Notes under the pieces: generated by a model
Database searches by the model: none
What the model was told of the DNA's origin: nothing
Seen by the model: only the letters and a program-made list of their open reading frames with translations
Program-made: the position numbers and the translations under genes
In this document: in pieces, positions 36,849 through 45,401 of the stretch
Numbering within the stretch: the stretch's first letter is position 1
How the letters are laid out: each line of letters opens with the position of its first letter
Assembly: GCA_016699515.1 (NCBI GenBank)
Contig: CP064978.1
Coordinates: 682,001-746,000, forward strand
DNA: 64,000 nucleotides
Source: Candidatus Peregrinibacteria bacterium
Lineage (GTDB): Bacteria > Patescibacteriota > Gracilibacteria > UM-FILTER-43-11
Direction of reading: 5' to 3'

Positions 36849-39217
36849 TCAGCTAAATCGCGCGCGCCATGCGAGCTCTCGCGCAGCAATTGAAAAATCA
36901 ACACCTTCGCGTATGTTCTGCGTGATGTTCTGGTTGACCGTGCGTTGGTTGTTGTTGGTAGTGGCGCCTCTCACCAATCCGCCTGATTTGAATCCGCGTG
37001 TGCGAACAGCTTCCAGCTGGGAGATCACTCCAGCATATTTATCGACCATCCATGCGGGAGCGACCCATTCGCCGCCGTGAACCACGCCAGCGATCTGATT
37101 TACTCCGCCGAAGGTGTATCCGCCGATAGCCCAGCTTCCTTGATTGACGGAGGCTTGTTCGCTTTTGAAAATATTGATCTTATCGAGTGCTCTTTGAACC
37201 CACGAGATGATGTTATTCACCGTGTTTTGAATGGTATTGAAAACGCCAGACACAATGTTCACGACGTTGTCCCAAATCGACCTCCAAGCATTTCCGATAA
37301 TGCTGATTCCGCCTTGGAATATGCCAGCGATAGCTTCAATGCCCTGATTGGCAAGGTCTTTGAGGGAATTCCAAGAGTTCACGGCAAAATCTTTTATGCC
37401 GTTCCAAGTCGTCGTCCATGCCTTATTTACTGCATCGAGTCCTGCATTAAACAGATTCTTGATGCTTTGCCAGATGCCTTCCAAGAAGCCGACAATCGAA
37501 TTCCAAACGGCGATCGCCGATGCCTTGATGGCTTCCCATGCCGCGATAGTCGTTGCCTTGATTTGATCCCAATTCTTGACCGTAAAAATAAGGAGCTCGC
37601 TCAATCCGAAAGTGATGACCGCGAGCGTGGCGCGCAATGCGGCTTCCACATAGGGTTTGATCCATTCCCAGAAAGCGCTGACGGTTTGTTTTACTTTGTC
37701 CCAGTTTTGAACAAAGTAGATGACTATTTCGCTCAAGCCCCCTGTGAGTACGGCCAAAACGACACGAAGCGCCGTTTCCACATAAGGCTTGATCCACTCC
37801 CAAGCTTTCATGGTGTAGTCCACGACCTTATTCCAAACGTCCTGAACGAAAGCCGTGATCTGATCCCAGTTTTTGATGGCGACATAGATTCCCGTAATGA
37901 GAAGTCCGATGGCTACGAATGGCGCGGCTGCAACCGCTACGGTGGCTATCAAACTTCCGAGCGATACGATCAGAGAAGGAATCACGGAAATTGCCAAGCC
38001 AGTCAGGATTGAACCCAACGCAATAAGCGCGCTTTGCACCCAATCATTATTTTCAACCCAATCCTTGAGCTGCTCGACGATAGCGGGAATCTTATCGATG
38101 AATGCAGTGATCGCCTGAAGTGCTTGATTCAAAGCTGGCAACATAGCACTGCCGACCTGAATGCTCAGTGTTTCAAGATTATTTTTCATTGTCTGCCATT
38201 GTGCAGACACAGTGTTCTTCTGCTTTTCAAAAGCCTCGGTGATGTTTTGCGCGCCGTTTTCCATGTTCGCCAACGATTCCGTATAAACACCATTCAGGTC
38301 TCCAGACAGCTGGACAACTGCGTTATAGGCTTTGATCGAACCAAAGATTGAAATAATTGCGGCATCGTCGCTTTTCACGGCCTCGGTAATAGACTTAAAG
38401 GCATTAACCATGCCACCCTTTTTTTCCATCAGATCTTTAAATGACTTCGCCCCGAGCTGATCAAGTACTTTTGTAAGTTCCTTGCCTTCACGCGTTACGC
38501 CTGCAATTACAGATTTAAGTTCAGCGTTTGCTTGCGATGCGGGTAAACCTGTAGTCGTAAGAGCAGCAACGGCGCTGAGATATTCAGGAAGTTGGATATT
38601 CGCATTGGCCGCCATGGCAGCGACCGAACCGAATCCGTTGGCAAGTTCGGTAAGATCGGTTTTCCCAGCTTTCGCCGCTTCAAAGACGTATCCGTATACT
38701 TTTTGGGTTTCTTCACCATTGAGCTTAAAGGCATTGACCGCGCTCGTAACGATATCTGCGGCCTCCGCTGTAGTGCCGAGTGCAACTACACCAAGTTGAG
38801 CAGATTTCTCCAGCACTTCCATGGCGTCATCAGCCGAAATACCAGCGTCGCGAATCTCATACAGTGTTGAAGTGAGTTCGGAAATTTGCACGGGCGTGCG
38901 TTTGGAAATATCTAAAACCGCATTGCCCATGTCCTTCATGCTTTCCGTATTCGTGTCGATAATCGTTGCGATATTGGTCATTCCTTTCTCAAACTCGACG
39001 GCGTTCTTTACCGAGATCGTCAAGCCAGCCGCGAGCGCAGTGGCTGCGGCGGCAATGCCCGTGAATGCTACCTTCGCGATCTTTTCCGTTGATTCGGCGC
39101 TGAGTCCGAATGTCTTGATCTCTTTGGTGGCATTTTGAGCGAGGACTCGAGGTCGGTCGTGTATCCCGTGATTTTGACCCCCAGTTCTCCGACGATATTT
39201 GCGGTTCCAAATGCCAT
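36849..39217 (-). CDS. Tail tape measure protein
   Basis: The tape measure sets tail length and fills the tube. Repaired length is about 789 residues; the ATG at 39215-39217 gives MAFGTANIVGELGVKITGYT, and a one-base break near 39140 leads into NATKEIKTFGLSAEST. A TP901-type core follows (KRTPVQISELTSTLYEIRDA, LSAVAALTTTGLPASQANAE), then hydrophobic segments (LIVSLGSLIATVAVAAAPFV) and repeats WEWIKPYVETALR / WEWIKPYVEAALR with NWDQI or NWDKV. By the usual rule of about 0.15 nm per residue the tail would be roughly 110-120 nm. The antisense frame at 37.1-38.0 kb is a shadow. Confidence 0.9.
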
Positions 39218-39222
39218 GGTGT

Positions 39223-39417
39223 TTAAGGTTGGATAATGTTTTTAACTTCTTTCATTGCCTCGAGCGGGTCTTTTTTCGGCTTATCCCGCTTGCCGTTTTC
39301 GGCTTCCAGCATGTCCATGAGGCAGGAGTAGTACATGAGGAATTGCCTGTAGGTGAGCCGAAGGAGTTTCCAGTGATCGAATCCGCCGTTGTAGTACCTG
39401 ATCATCTGGGCGAACAT
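39223..39417 (-). CDS. Tail assembly chaperone, second part (gpT-like)
   Basis: A 64-residue protein (MFAQMIRYYNGGFDHWKLLR; ends EAMKEVKNIIQP) between the first chaperone gene and the tape measure gene. In lambda-type phages this position is occupied by the T part of the G/GT pair, expressed by ribosomal frameshifting. The frame is open upstream of its ATG back to the A7 run near 39472-39478 in the preceding gene, so it can be read as a fusion. Independent initiation at 39417 is also possible. Confidence 0.6.
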   Translation of the reverse strand: MFAQMIRYYNGGFDHWKLLRLTYRQFLMYYSCLMDMLEAENGKRDKPKKDPLEAMKEVKNIIQP

Positions 39418-39457
39418 CTCTCCAAGCTTTACTCTTCGTCCGCTGGTTTCTGGCTCT

Positions 39458-39766
39458 TTAAGAGCTCTTCCGTTTTTTTAAACCCAATTCCTTGAGAGGC
39501 TCAAAAAGCCACATGATGAAAGCGAGGCAGGTTTTGAAGCCCCAGCTTTCGATTTCGTCTTTCGTGATCTTGTTGCAGTCCTTCAAGACCAAGTGAATCT
39601 GATCCACCATGGTCTGGAATTTGCTCACATTCGATTGCTCTAGTTTTTCGAATTGGAGCATGGTTTTCATCTTGATGTCTGGCACCTTGTACTCCTTTCC
39701 GCCCACCTTGAAGACATCTTGGTCGGAGAGAAGTGCGTGGCTATCTGCATCGAATATTCGGCTCAT
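39458..39766 (-). CDS. Tail assembly chaperone, first part (gpG-like)
   Basis: A 102-residue helical protein (DVFKVGGKEYKVPDIKMKTM, FQTMVDQIHLVLKDCNKITK, FIMWLFEPLKELGLKKRKSS) encoded just after the major tail protein, the standard place for the protein that coats the tape measure during assembly. The 3' end contains GGGTTTAAAAAAACGG on the coding strand. Reading one base back there changes the C-terminus to KKTEELLKSQKPADEE; reading two back joins the downstream frame. Either a homopolymer error or a programmed frameshift explains this. Confidence 0.72.
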   Translation of the reverse strand: MSRIFDADSHALLSDQDVFKVGGKEYKVPDIKMKTMLQFEKLEQSNVSKFQTMVDQIHLVLKDCNKITKDEIESWGFKTCLAFIMWLFEPLKELGLKKRKSS

Positions 39767-39783
39767 AGGTTAAGAGTTAAATG

Positions 39784-40551
39784 TTAAGAGACGCTTTGCT
39801 CATCTACGATTTCCTTTACGGTTCCAGAAAGCTCGATGGAGCAGACCATGATTCCGTCGCCGTCATCGGCTTGAAAAGGGGTGGTGAGCGGTTTGATGTT
39901 CGTAACGTTCTCAAGGTCAATTCGGAATTCCTTGCCGTCATTGTTCACGTTCACAATGCGGGCTACTTTGTATGTTTTCGTGCCGCCTGTGTAAAAGGTC
40001 ACTTTCTTGCTGGCATTCGGCGTGTAGGTGTAATCCACGAGCAAAGTGTCGCCGCTATCGATATCTCCACCTTCAACGCGGGCGATGCGGGTGTATCCGT
40101 CGGCTCCGATTTGCACGGTGTAGTCCTGATTGATGACGTAGGTGGTCACACCGCTTTCGTCGGTTACCACGATTCCCGTTACCACGGCGCCGTCGCCGTT
40201 CTTGTTCTGCAACGCTTTGCCGAGAACGCCAGTCAGCACAAGATTTTCATCGGTGATGTTCACAGGCGATCCTGCGATATTGGTTTGCACGACGAGTCCC
40301 GCGTCGGTGTATGCGAATGTGGTCAGGTCGATTTCGGCCAGATCAAAGACGAATGACGCTTTGTTACCGTTCTTGAATTTCTTGATGGCGGGAACGTTAT
40401 CGAAGGCGACCTCGATATTTTCCGCCTTGTGTTCGAACGACATGTTTCGGATGGCGCCCACATTGATGAGCGATCCGAAGTCGTCTCCGATGAAGAGGGT
40501 GACCGAGCCGTAGCGCAGCGCCTCGTTTCGTTGAATGTTCGTTTGTGACAT
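39784..40551 (-). CDS. Major tail tube protein
   Basis: A 255-residue beta-rich protein upstream of the tail chaperones. It begins MSQTNIQRNEALRYGSVTLF, contains an inserted Ig-like stretch (GIVVTDESGVTTYVINQDYT), and ends IMVCSIELSGTVKEIVDEQS. The size, beta content and location between head-tail completion genes and chaperones are those of siphovirus tail tube subunits, which stack as hexamers. TTAAC stands 10 nt before the ATG. A stem-loop with a T-run lies upstream, separating it from the connector genes. Confidence 0.8.
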   Translation of the reverse strand: MSQTNIQRNEALRYGSVTLFIGDDFGSLINVGAIRNMSFEHKAENIEVAFDNVPAIKKFKNGNKASFVFDLAEIDLTTFAYTDAGLVVQTNIAGSPVNITDENLVLTGVLGKALQNKNGDGAVVTGIVVTDESGVTTYVINQDYTVQIGADGYTRIARVEGGDIDSGDTLLVDYTYTPNASKKVTFYTGGTKTYKVARIVNVNNDGKEFRIDLENVTNIKPLTTPFQADDGDGIMVCSIELSGTVKEIVDEQSVS

Positions 40552-40575
40552 AGTGATAAGAGTTAAATGGTTAAT

Positions 40576-40624
40576 AAAAATGCCCGCATTGATCGCTTGG
40601 AAAAAGTTCCAAACTTTAGCGGGC
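40576..40624 (-). terminator. Stem-loop with T-run between connector genes and tail tube gene
   Basis: On the minus strand GCCCGC (40619-40624) pairs with GCGGGC (40582-40587), followed by ATTTTTATT; the loop contains a second hairpin (TTGGAA/TTCCAA). It may partly terminate head transcripts or stabilise the tail-tube mRNA, so that the abundant tube subunit is set apart from low-level connectors. Confidence 0.55.
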
Positions 40625-40664
40625 TATATGCCTCGGTTTTTCCACCTCGCGGACGGGTGAAATT

Positions 40665-41070
40665 TTATTGCTCGACTTCCTGTTCTTGGCGCAGATACGC
40701 GAACTTGAAGTCCACCGTGATTCGGCGAAGCGTGTTGTCTTCGCTGAATCCGTCAGCAATAACTTCGAGCCACGTATTTTTGACCTTCACTCCCGTGTTT
40801 CCCAGATCGCCTCGAAAGCGGTTCAAGTTATCCAGCAACCGTTCCTTCAGGTCTTCCAGCGTATCGTCGCCTTCAACCGATCCAACGAGGTCAAACTGGT
40901 AACGTTCAGTCACGCAGTCGATGTCATTCTGATTGACGGCGGAAATGCGCTGATAGGAAATGAAAGGCAGGGCTGCCTCGGGAGCAAAGGTTCTGTAAAC
41001 GCGGTCGCCCACGATCGCGGAGATCGCGGTCATTGGTCAGCTGTTCGTAGATGGCGGTTTTTAAGTTCAT
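40665..41070 (-). CDS. Tail terminator / head-tail joining protein (DUF3168-like)
   Basis: The 3' frame gives VGDRVYRTFAPEAALPFISY, YQFDLVGSVEGDDTLEDLKE and DFKFAYLRQEQEVEQ, matching the small tail completion family DUF3168 (lambda gpU-like, HK97 gp10-adjacent). The N-terminus in another frame, starting at ATG 41068-41070 (MNLKTAIYEQLT), is joined after one-base repair near 41035. Repaired length is about 134 residues. It terminates the tail tube at the head-proximal end. It follows the HK97-gp10 gene by 2 bp. Confidence 0.72.
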
Positions 41071-41072
41071 GA

Positions 41073-41423
41073 TTATTTTTTTAGTGAGTTATTAAAGGTT
41101 TCCCAGATTTCTTTGCCGTGCTCGTCGATGGCTCTTCGGAACATGGCGCGCGGTTCCATTTTTTGGTTACCGAATTCCACGTAAGGCGCATACGATACGT
41201 TTGTGCCCACGAAAGCTTCGACTTTGTCCTTTGCCTTGGAGATCACCTGCGTGTTGATGTTCGATTTCAGGTTTCCCGTTCGCACGGGAGTGATCTGTTT
41301 GACGAAGTATTCCGTCTTGAGACCAGCCTGCATCGTGGCCTTGGCGGTCTTTTCAGAGATTCCCTGAATGCCTCTTGCCAAGCTTTCCAACACGTCTGCG
41401 ATTCCTGTTACTCGTATGGCCAT
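41073..41423 (-). CDS. HK97 gp10-family head-tail completion protein
   Basis: The 116-residue protein has the family core: VLESLARGIQGISEKTAKAT, ITPVRTGNLKSNINTQVISK and SYAPYVEFGNQKMEPRAMFR, where PVRTGNL and YAPYVEFG are diagnostic. It acts in head-tail joining, likely as a minor tail component. It overlaps neither neighbour but is separated by 2 bp on both sides, indicating translational coupling within the connector operon. Confidence 0.87.
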   Translation of the reverse strand: MAIRVTGIADVLESLARGIQGISEKTAKATMQAGLKTEYFVKQITPVRTGNLKSNINTQVISKAKDKVEAFVGTNVSYAPYVEFGNQKMEPRAMFRRAIDEHGKEIWETFNNSLKK

Positions 41424-41425
41424 GG

Positions 41426-41758
41426 TTATGCGGTTACTTTGTTAAGCTGGAGCTCCAAATGGTCATAGTTCTGTTTGCCCATGACCTTGGCGACGAAGGC
41501 GATTTCATACACGGTTCCGTCGACCACGGCTCGCATTTTCTCGGTGATATCTGGGTGAAAGCCGAGAAAGAGTGTGTAGTCTCCGCTCGTGTACTTTTCA
41601 AGCGTCTCCGCTCCTTTGCGCATGCTGCCGTTGTTCGCTTCCAGCCTTGCGGGAGCGGTCAGTTTATCCGTCCATGTCTTTTGCACCACACCGCCGACAT
41701 TGGAAGTATGCTGTTCTTGAATGGTCGCCGATTGTGTGAGCAAATCAAAAAATGACAT
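41426..41758 (-). CDS. Head closure / stopper protein (phage head-tail adaptor)
   Basis: A 110-residue, beta-rich protein (MSFFDLLTQSATIQEQHTSN; APARLEANNGSMRKGAETLE; VDGTVYEIAFVAKVMGKQNY; LELQLNKVTA). This pattern with a conserved xGxxYEIxxVxxx near the C-terminus and the position before gp10 match SPP1 gp16-like head closure proteins. It plugs the connector until tail attachment. No odd features. Confidence 0.75.
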   Translation of the reverse strand: MSFFDLLTQSATIQEQHTSNVGGVVQKTWTDKLTAPARLEANNGSMRKGAETLEKYTSGDYTLFLGFHPDITEKMRAVVDGTVYEIAFVAKVMGKQNYDHLELQLNKVTA

Positions 41759-41762
41759 GGCG

Positions 41763-42419
41763 TTAGACGTTAATATTCATTTTGCCCGTAAGCTTGCGGA
41801 AGCCTTTGAGCATTACTTTTATCGGCAACAGTTTGTCATCGATCGTTTCCGCTTGTGAGCTGGTTGATTTCTTGTAGCTGTAGTTGCCGATGGATTCCTC
41901 GACGATCTCTTCGTTGCCGTTATTGTCTCCGTTCAGGATCATGTCGATGAAGAGCGCAGTTGCCTTGGTGATTTCTTTCGGAATCACTGGGTACTTTTCC
42001 TCGTTATCAATATCTACAATGCGCGGGAACAACAGTTGCTGAGTTTCGTCGGCTTTTTCCCAGAATCCACAGAACGAATCGATGAACATTTCCGCCTCGC
42101 GGATTTTCTTTTCGATGGCATCGTCCGCAGGAGGAGTTTCGTTTCCCGAGTCGCTCAATTCCAAGTATTGCTTCGGCGTGAGATAGCGAATGGCATTGAG
42201 CCGTCCCGCCTCATTGGCGGTGTAGTACGAAACTTTTACCAAGTCATCGTCCGACGGAGCAAAATCAAACTTGATCTTGTTCGGAGAAACTTCCCGATAC
42301 TCATAAAAAAGCCTGCCGTTATACTCAATGCGGCATGTCCCGTTGCGGAAGCTGTTCTCGAGCGTGAACTCGGTTTCGCTTCCGTCTCCCGTGATGTTCT
42401 CGTGTTGAATGTAAGGCAT
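41763..42419 (-). CDS. Head-tail connector (adaptor) protein
   Basis: A 218-residue protein. Residues about 60-200 are helical and resemble gp6/SPP1 gp15 adaptor proteins (YLTPKQYLELSDSG, REAEMFIDSFCGFW, PKEITKATALFIDMILNG). The N-terminal 55 residues form a beta domain (ITGDGSETEFTLENSFRNGT) not usual in adaptor proteins. The role as the ring below the portal is inferred from order: capsid, unknown, unknown, adaptor, stopper, gp10, terminator. Confidence 0.65.
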   Translation of the reverse strand: MPYIQHENITGDGSETEFTLENSFRNGTCRIEYNGRLFYEYREVSPNKIKFDFAPSDDDLVKVSYYTANEAGRLNAIRYLTPKQYLELSDSGNETPPADDAIEKKIREAEMFIDSFCGFWEKADETQQLLFPRIVDIDNEEKYPVIPKEITKATALFIDMILNGDNNGNEEIVEESIGNYSYKKSTSSQAETIDDKLLPIKVMLKGFRKLTGKMNINV

Positions 42420-42429
42420 TTTATTATGA

Positions 42430-43086
42430 TTAAAGAAGTTTCTGACCCTTGTATTCCAGCCCAGAGATTTCTCCGTTCAGATCTCCAAGCGTTTTTTCCG
42501 CGTCCAGCAATGTGAGCAATACCATCAGCATGTTCATTTCAAGTATGGCGTTGATGATCTCGCGTTGGCTGCCGAAGCAGGCGCCGAGTGTAATGCTGTC
42601 GACCGTTCCCAAGAACATCTCGGCATGATTGTCGTGCCATTCGTGGAATTTCGAGACCACGACTTTTGGCACGCCATCTTGCTGCCACTGGGCTTCATAC
42701 TGGCTTACAAGATTGAGCGTTTCCTGCGTGAACATTTGCCTGATATCCGCATTCGACATGTGTTCGTAATCGGTGGCGCAAACTCTTGTGATCATGTCCC
42801 GCCAAAGTTCGAACTTTGTTTCCAGCATGTCACTGAACATGGCTGTTCTGCCTGCGCAGTATGTGCCTTTGTAGTTCAGCTTAATATCGGGAAGTTTGTA
42901 GCGCAGAATGTAATCGACCTTTTGGAAGAAGGCGTGCTTTTTTGGATCAGCGACACCTTGTTCCAGCATGCTGCGTTCCATTTGCTGGTATTTGAGCAGC
43001 GCGAATTTGATCAGGAAAAACATTCCCGCGCCCGCGAACACGGTCATGAATCCGTAATCCTGAATGTATTTGAGTATCTCTTCCAT
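42430..43086 (-). CDS. Hypothetical phage protein with N-terminal membrane helix
   Basis: A 218-residue protein with one probable transmembrane helix near the N-terminus (FMTVFAGAGMFFLIKFALL), then a soluble helical domain (FFQKVDYILRYKLPDIKLNY; TYCAGRTAMFSDMLETKFEL; MNMLMVLLTLLDAEKTLGDL). Cysteines are at scattered positions. I know no family. Its place between capsid and adaptor genes is unusual for a membrane protein; it might act in assembly at the membrane or in DNA entry. Confidence 0.55.
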   Translation of the reverse strand: MEEILKYIQDYGFMTVFAGAGMFFLIKFALLKYQQMERSMLEQGVADPKKHAFFQKVDYILRYKLPDIKLNYKGTYCAGRTAMFSDMLETKFELWRDMITRVCATDYEHMSNADIRQMFTQETLNLVSQYEAQWQQDGVPKVVVSKFHEWHDNHAEMFLGTVDSITLGACFGSQREIINAILEMNMLMVLLTLLDAEKTLGDLNGEISGLEYKGQKLL

Positions 43087-43105
43087 GCGGGTTAGGTGTT
43101 AATAA

Positions 43106-43351
43106 TTAGCGTCTTCGGCGGGGATGTTCTTCTTGAGGTTCGTCGACGACGGTTGTTTCCTCGGAATTGGTTTCTTCCTTCGGCTCATCTTTTTTCTTTG
43201 AGCCAGATAATTCCTCGACATCCTTCGGGAATTTCTTTGCGATATTTTTCAGCCGTTCAATTTCTTTCGCGTCTTCGGTTTCGTATTCGCCGCGCTTGGC
43301 GAATTTCGTGTCCGATACCGCAACGGCTGATGCTTTAATGGTGAATTTCAT
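43106..43351 (-). CDS. Small charged hypothetical protein
   Basis: An 81-residue protein with an N-terminal beta segment (MKFTIKASAVAVSDTKFAKR) and a charged, disordered C-terminal half ending in Arg4 (EPQEEHPRRRR). It follows the major capsid gene and may be a capsid-stabilising or head decoration-like protein, but nothing in the sequence proves it. TTAAC lies 9 nt upstream of the ATG. Confidence 0.5.
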   Translation of the reverse strand: MKFTIKASAVAVSDTKFAKRGEYETEDAKEIERLKNIAKKFPKDVEELSGSKKKDEPKEETNSEETTVVDEPQEEHPRRRR

Positions 43352-43409
43352 GTTGGTTGCGTTAAATAATTAAAAGCCAAGAAGGGGGAGGAAAAACCTC
43401 CCCCAGTCT

Positions 43410-44540
43410 TTAGCTGATGCCGTACATGCGGGCGAAGTCAGTGACAACGTCCTTCACTTTGACGGTAAGTTGACCTTGCAAGGTCTCCTTCAAAGTTCGG
43501 GAGTTGGCAGGTTCTGGTTCAAAGCGGAGCTTGTCATCCACGAACCATGTCTTGCCGAGCTTGCGGGTGTTCACGACGTACATTTCACCGAATGAATGGC
43601 GCAAGAACGGATCGGCCACGATTTTCAGCACGCCCACGCCTTCGCCTTCGTACTGGTCAACCAGCACGCCAGCCATGCGTTCCTCTCGGGAGTAGCGCGT
43701 GTTTGACGCGTTGAATCCGTTGATCACGCTCTTGATGTCTGGGGAGCAGAGAATGGTATCGGGGCTGCCGCCGCGTCTTGCCATTTCCAAGAGCACGTTT
43801 TTAAGGTGCGTTTCGGTGAAGGCGCCTGAGACGTTGTAGTTGAAGGCGTCGGAAGTGTTTTCGATGAAGTGCTTCAATCCGCCGAATGAACGCGGAGTGG
43901 TCTTGCTGCCAGCCGATGGCTTACCGAAGAGCACGGCTTGATTGAGCTTTTTCAATGCTCGCGTCATGGCTTTTGTGCGCTCATCGTTGAGCTTGTCGGT
44001 GACATCGAGATATTTTTGCTTTTGCGCGGTAAGCGTGATTTCGATCGGTTCTTCCACGATCTGGGTGAAGTTCAATTGCTCGATTGAATCCTCAAGCAAG
44101 CTGTCGCCGTTCACGGTTCCTTCCACATTCGCGTTGCCGAGAATGAAGATGGAAGCGGTGGCAAGGTGGGTAGCGGCGGAAGTTCCGCCGTGGCCGCGTC
44201 CGTACACGTCGATAGTGTTGCCCGTGCGATCCACGGTTTTCACGACGACGTATTCGTCTTCAATGCGCAAAACATCGCCGACGTTTACGAGTTGGGCGAA
44301 TTCAGCGCTTACAGGCAATCCCGTTGTAGCGGAATCGTCCCAGTCGCCAACGCCCACTTCGCCTTCCAGCGCGTAGGTCTTGGCGTCGTACCACTTGATT
44401 TTAGTTGTGTTGATCGGTTCGAACTCTGGGAATAAATCCAGAGAAGTGGTCAGCTTCGGATCGATCATGACCGCAATCCCTTTGACGAGTTCGTCGAGAA
44501 AAGGACTGTCATAGGTCGCGTATTTTCCTGCGATAATCAT
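43410..44540 (-). CDS. Major capsid protein (DUF5309/SU10-like)
   Basis: A 376-residue protein in the canonical slot after the scaffold gene. It begins MIIAGKYATYDSPFLDELVK. The central region (IEITLTAQKQKYLDVTDKLN, KLNQAVLFGKPSAGSKTTPR, RSFGGLKHFIENTS) and the P-domain-like GGSPDTILCSPDIKSVINGF fit the DUF5309 / SU10-type HK97-fold capsid family. No protease-type prohead peptide is seen at the N-terminus. It would form the icosahedral shell. Confidence 0.83.
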   Translation of the reverse strand: MIIAGKYATYDSPFLDELVKGIAVMIDPKLTTSLDLFPEFEPINTTKIKWYDAKTYALEGEVGVGDWDDSATTGLPVSAEFAQLVNVGDVLRIEDEYVVVKTVDRTGNTIDVYGRGHGGTSAATHLATASIFILGNANVEGTVNGDSLLEDSIEQLNFTQIVEEPIEITLTAQKQKYLDVTDKLNDERTKAMTRALKKLNQAVLFGKPSAGSKTTPRSFGGLKHFIENTSDAFNYNVSGAFTETHLKNVLLEMARRGGSPDTILCSPDIKSVINGFNASNTRYSREERMAGVLVDQYEGEGVGVLKIVADPFLRHSFGEMYVVNTRKLGKTWFVDDKLRFEPEPANSRTLKETLQGQLTVKVKDVVTDFARMYGIS

Positions 44541-44566
44541 GTTATTGAAAGTTAAATATTAAGGCG

Positions 44567-45232
44567 TTATGTGGTCTGATTTTTCAGAGTCACGATTTCT
44601 TGCCCCAGCTTCATGATCTCTCTGCGTTCAGGCTCAGACAGGAATTCGCCCTTTTGGCGTTTCTGCATGAGTTCGTCGTAGCGCTGTTTCTTCGCTTCGA
44701 CCTCGGAGAGGTTCTTGCTATTGGGCGGAATAGGAGCGCCTGTAGTGCTTTTCTCTCCCATGAGCAGCGCGCGGTTCTTGGCGATATATTTCAGTTTCGC
44801 CACCGTGGAAAGTTCATCGGGAATGAGAGCTTTCTTGTCATCGGGAATCTTTTCGAGTTCCTGAGCCAAGACTTCCTGTACCGTTTCTTCATACTGGGTC
44901 AGCTGCTCTTTGGTTTTGCCAGCGGACTCAAGTTCCTTGTCTTTCTCGGCGAGAATTTCCTTGTACTTGCCTTGTTCTTCGAGCTCTTTGCGCTTCCGTT
45001 TCTCCTCTTCCTTATCGCGCTTGTCGATCTCGTCCTTGTACTTATTTTTCTCGTCGATGACTTCGCGGAAACGGCTCATAGGAACCATTTGCTCCTGCTT
45101 TTTATCGTCTTCGCCTGACGGGGTCTTGTTAGCGTCCTGACCAGACGGTGAAGGTGTTTTATCGTCTTTGCCTTCGTTGTTGACGGGAGGAGTTTTTACG
45201 CCGTCCTCATTGGCGGGATTTTGAGTTGTCAT
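44567..45232 (-). CDS. Capsid scaffold protein
   Basis: A 221-residue protein with a disordered Asn/Pro/Lys N-terminus, then an uninterrupted coiled coil (FREVIDEKNKYKDEIDKRDK, ELEEQGKYKEILAEKDKELE), and a C-terminal small helix-rich region (AKLKYIAKNRALLMGEK; REIMKLGQEIVTLKNQTT). This composition and its location directly before the capsid gene are typical of DUF4355/phage scaffold proteins. It is the first gene after the promoter-attenuator module. Confidence 0.78.
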   Translation of the reverse strand: MTTQNPANEDGVKTPPVNNEGKDDKTPSPSGQDANKTPSGEDDKKQEQMVPMSRFREVIDEKNKYKDEIDKRDKEEEKRKRKELEEQGKYKEILAEKDKELESAGKTKEQLTQYEETVQEVLAQELEKIPDDKKALIPDELSTVAKLKYIAKNRALLMGEKSTTGAPIPPNSKNLSEVEAKKQRYDELMQKRQKGEFLSEPERREIMKLGQEIVTLKNQTT

Positions 45233-45281
45233 AGCTGGGGTGATTAATAAACATTTTTACGCCTTAGTGTTGGCGGTAACG

Positions 45282-45345
45282 AAAAAAGACCAGTTCGGTG
45301 TCCGCGACATGCGGGGACAAACTGGTCTTTAAGACTATTTCTTAC
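45282..45345 (-). ncRNA. Promoter-proximal attenuator or small RNA, module 1
   Basis: Read on the minus strand from a predicted start near 45345, the RNA carries AGTCTTAAAGACCA (45323-45336), then an extended hairpin: AACTGGTCTTT / AAAGACCAGTT as 11-bp outer stem (45320-45330 with 45285-45295), an inner stem TGTCC/GGACA-type, and T6. The AAGAC segment can pair with the upstream GTCTT or with the downstream GGTCTTT, an antiterminator/terminator choice. A matching module lies at 58326-58390. The downstream operon starts with scaffold and capsid. Confidence 0.65.
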
Positions 45346-45351
45346 TAATCA

Positions 45352-45379
45352 ATTATACCAATTCGGTATGACAATGCAA
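45352..45379 (-). promoter_or_regulatory. Strong promoter of module 1
   Basis: Minus strand: TTGCAT (45374-45379), 16 bp, TATAAT (45352-45357). It lies downstream of the 48-residue acidic-peptide gene and directs transcription into the attenuator. Confidence 0.7.
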
Positions 45380-45401
45380 GGGGTTTGGCTGTGGAAAAAT
45401 A

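Noticed and set aside
37077..38012. 311-residue plus-strand open frame
   Set aside because: Antisense shadow of the tape measure gene; no coding pattern, no family, opposite strand to all phage genes.
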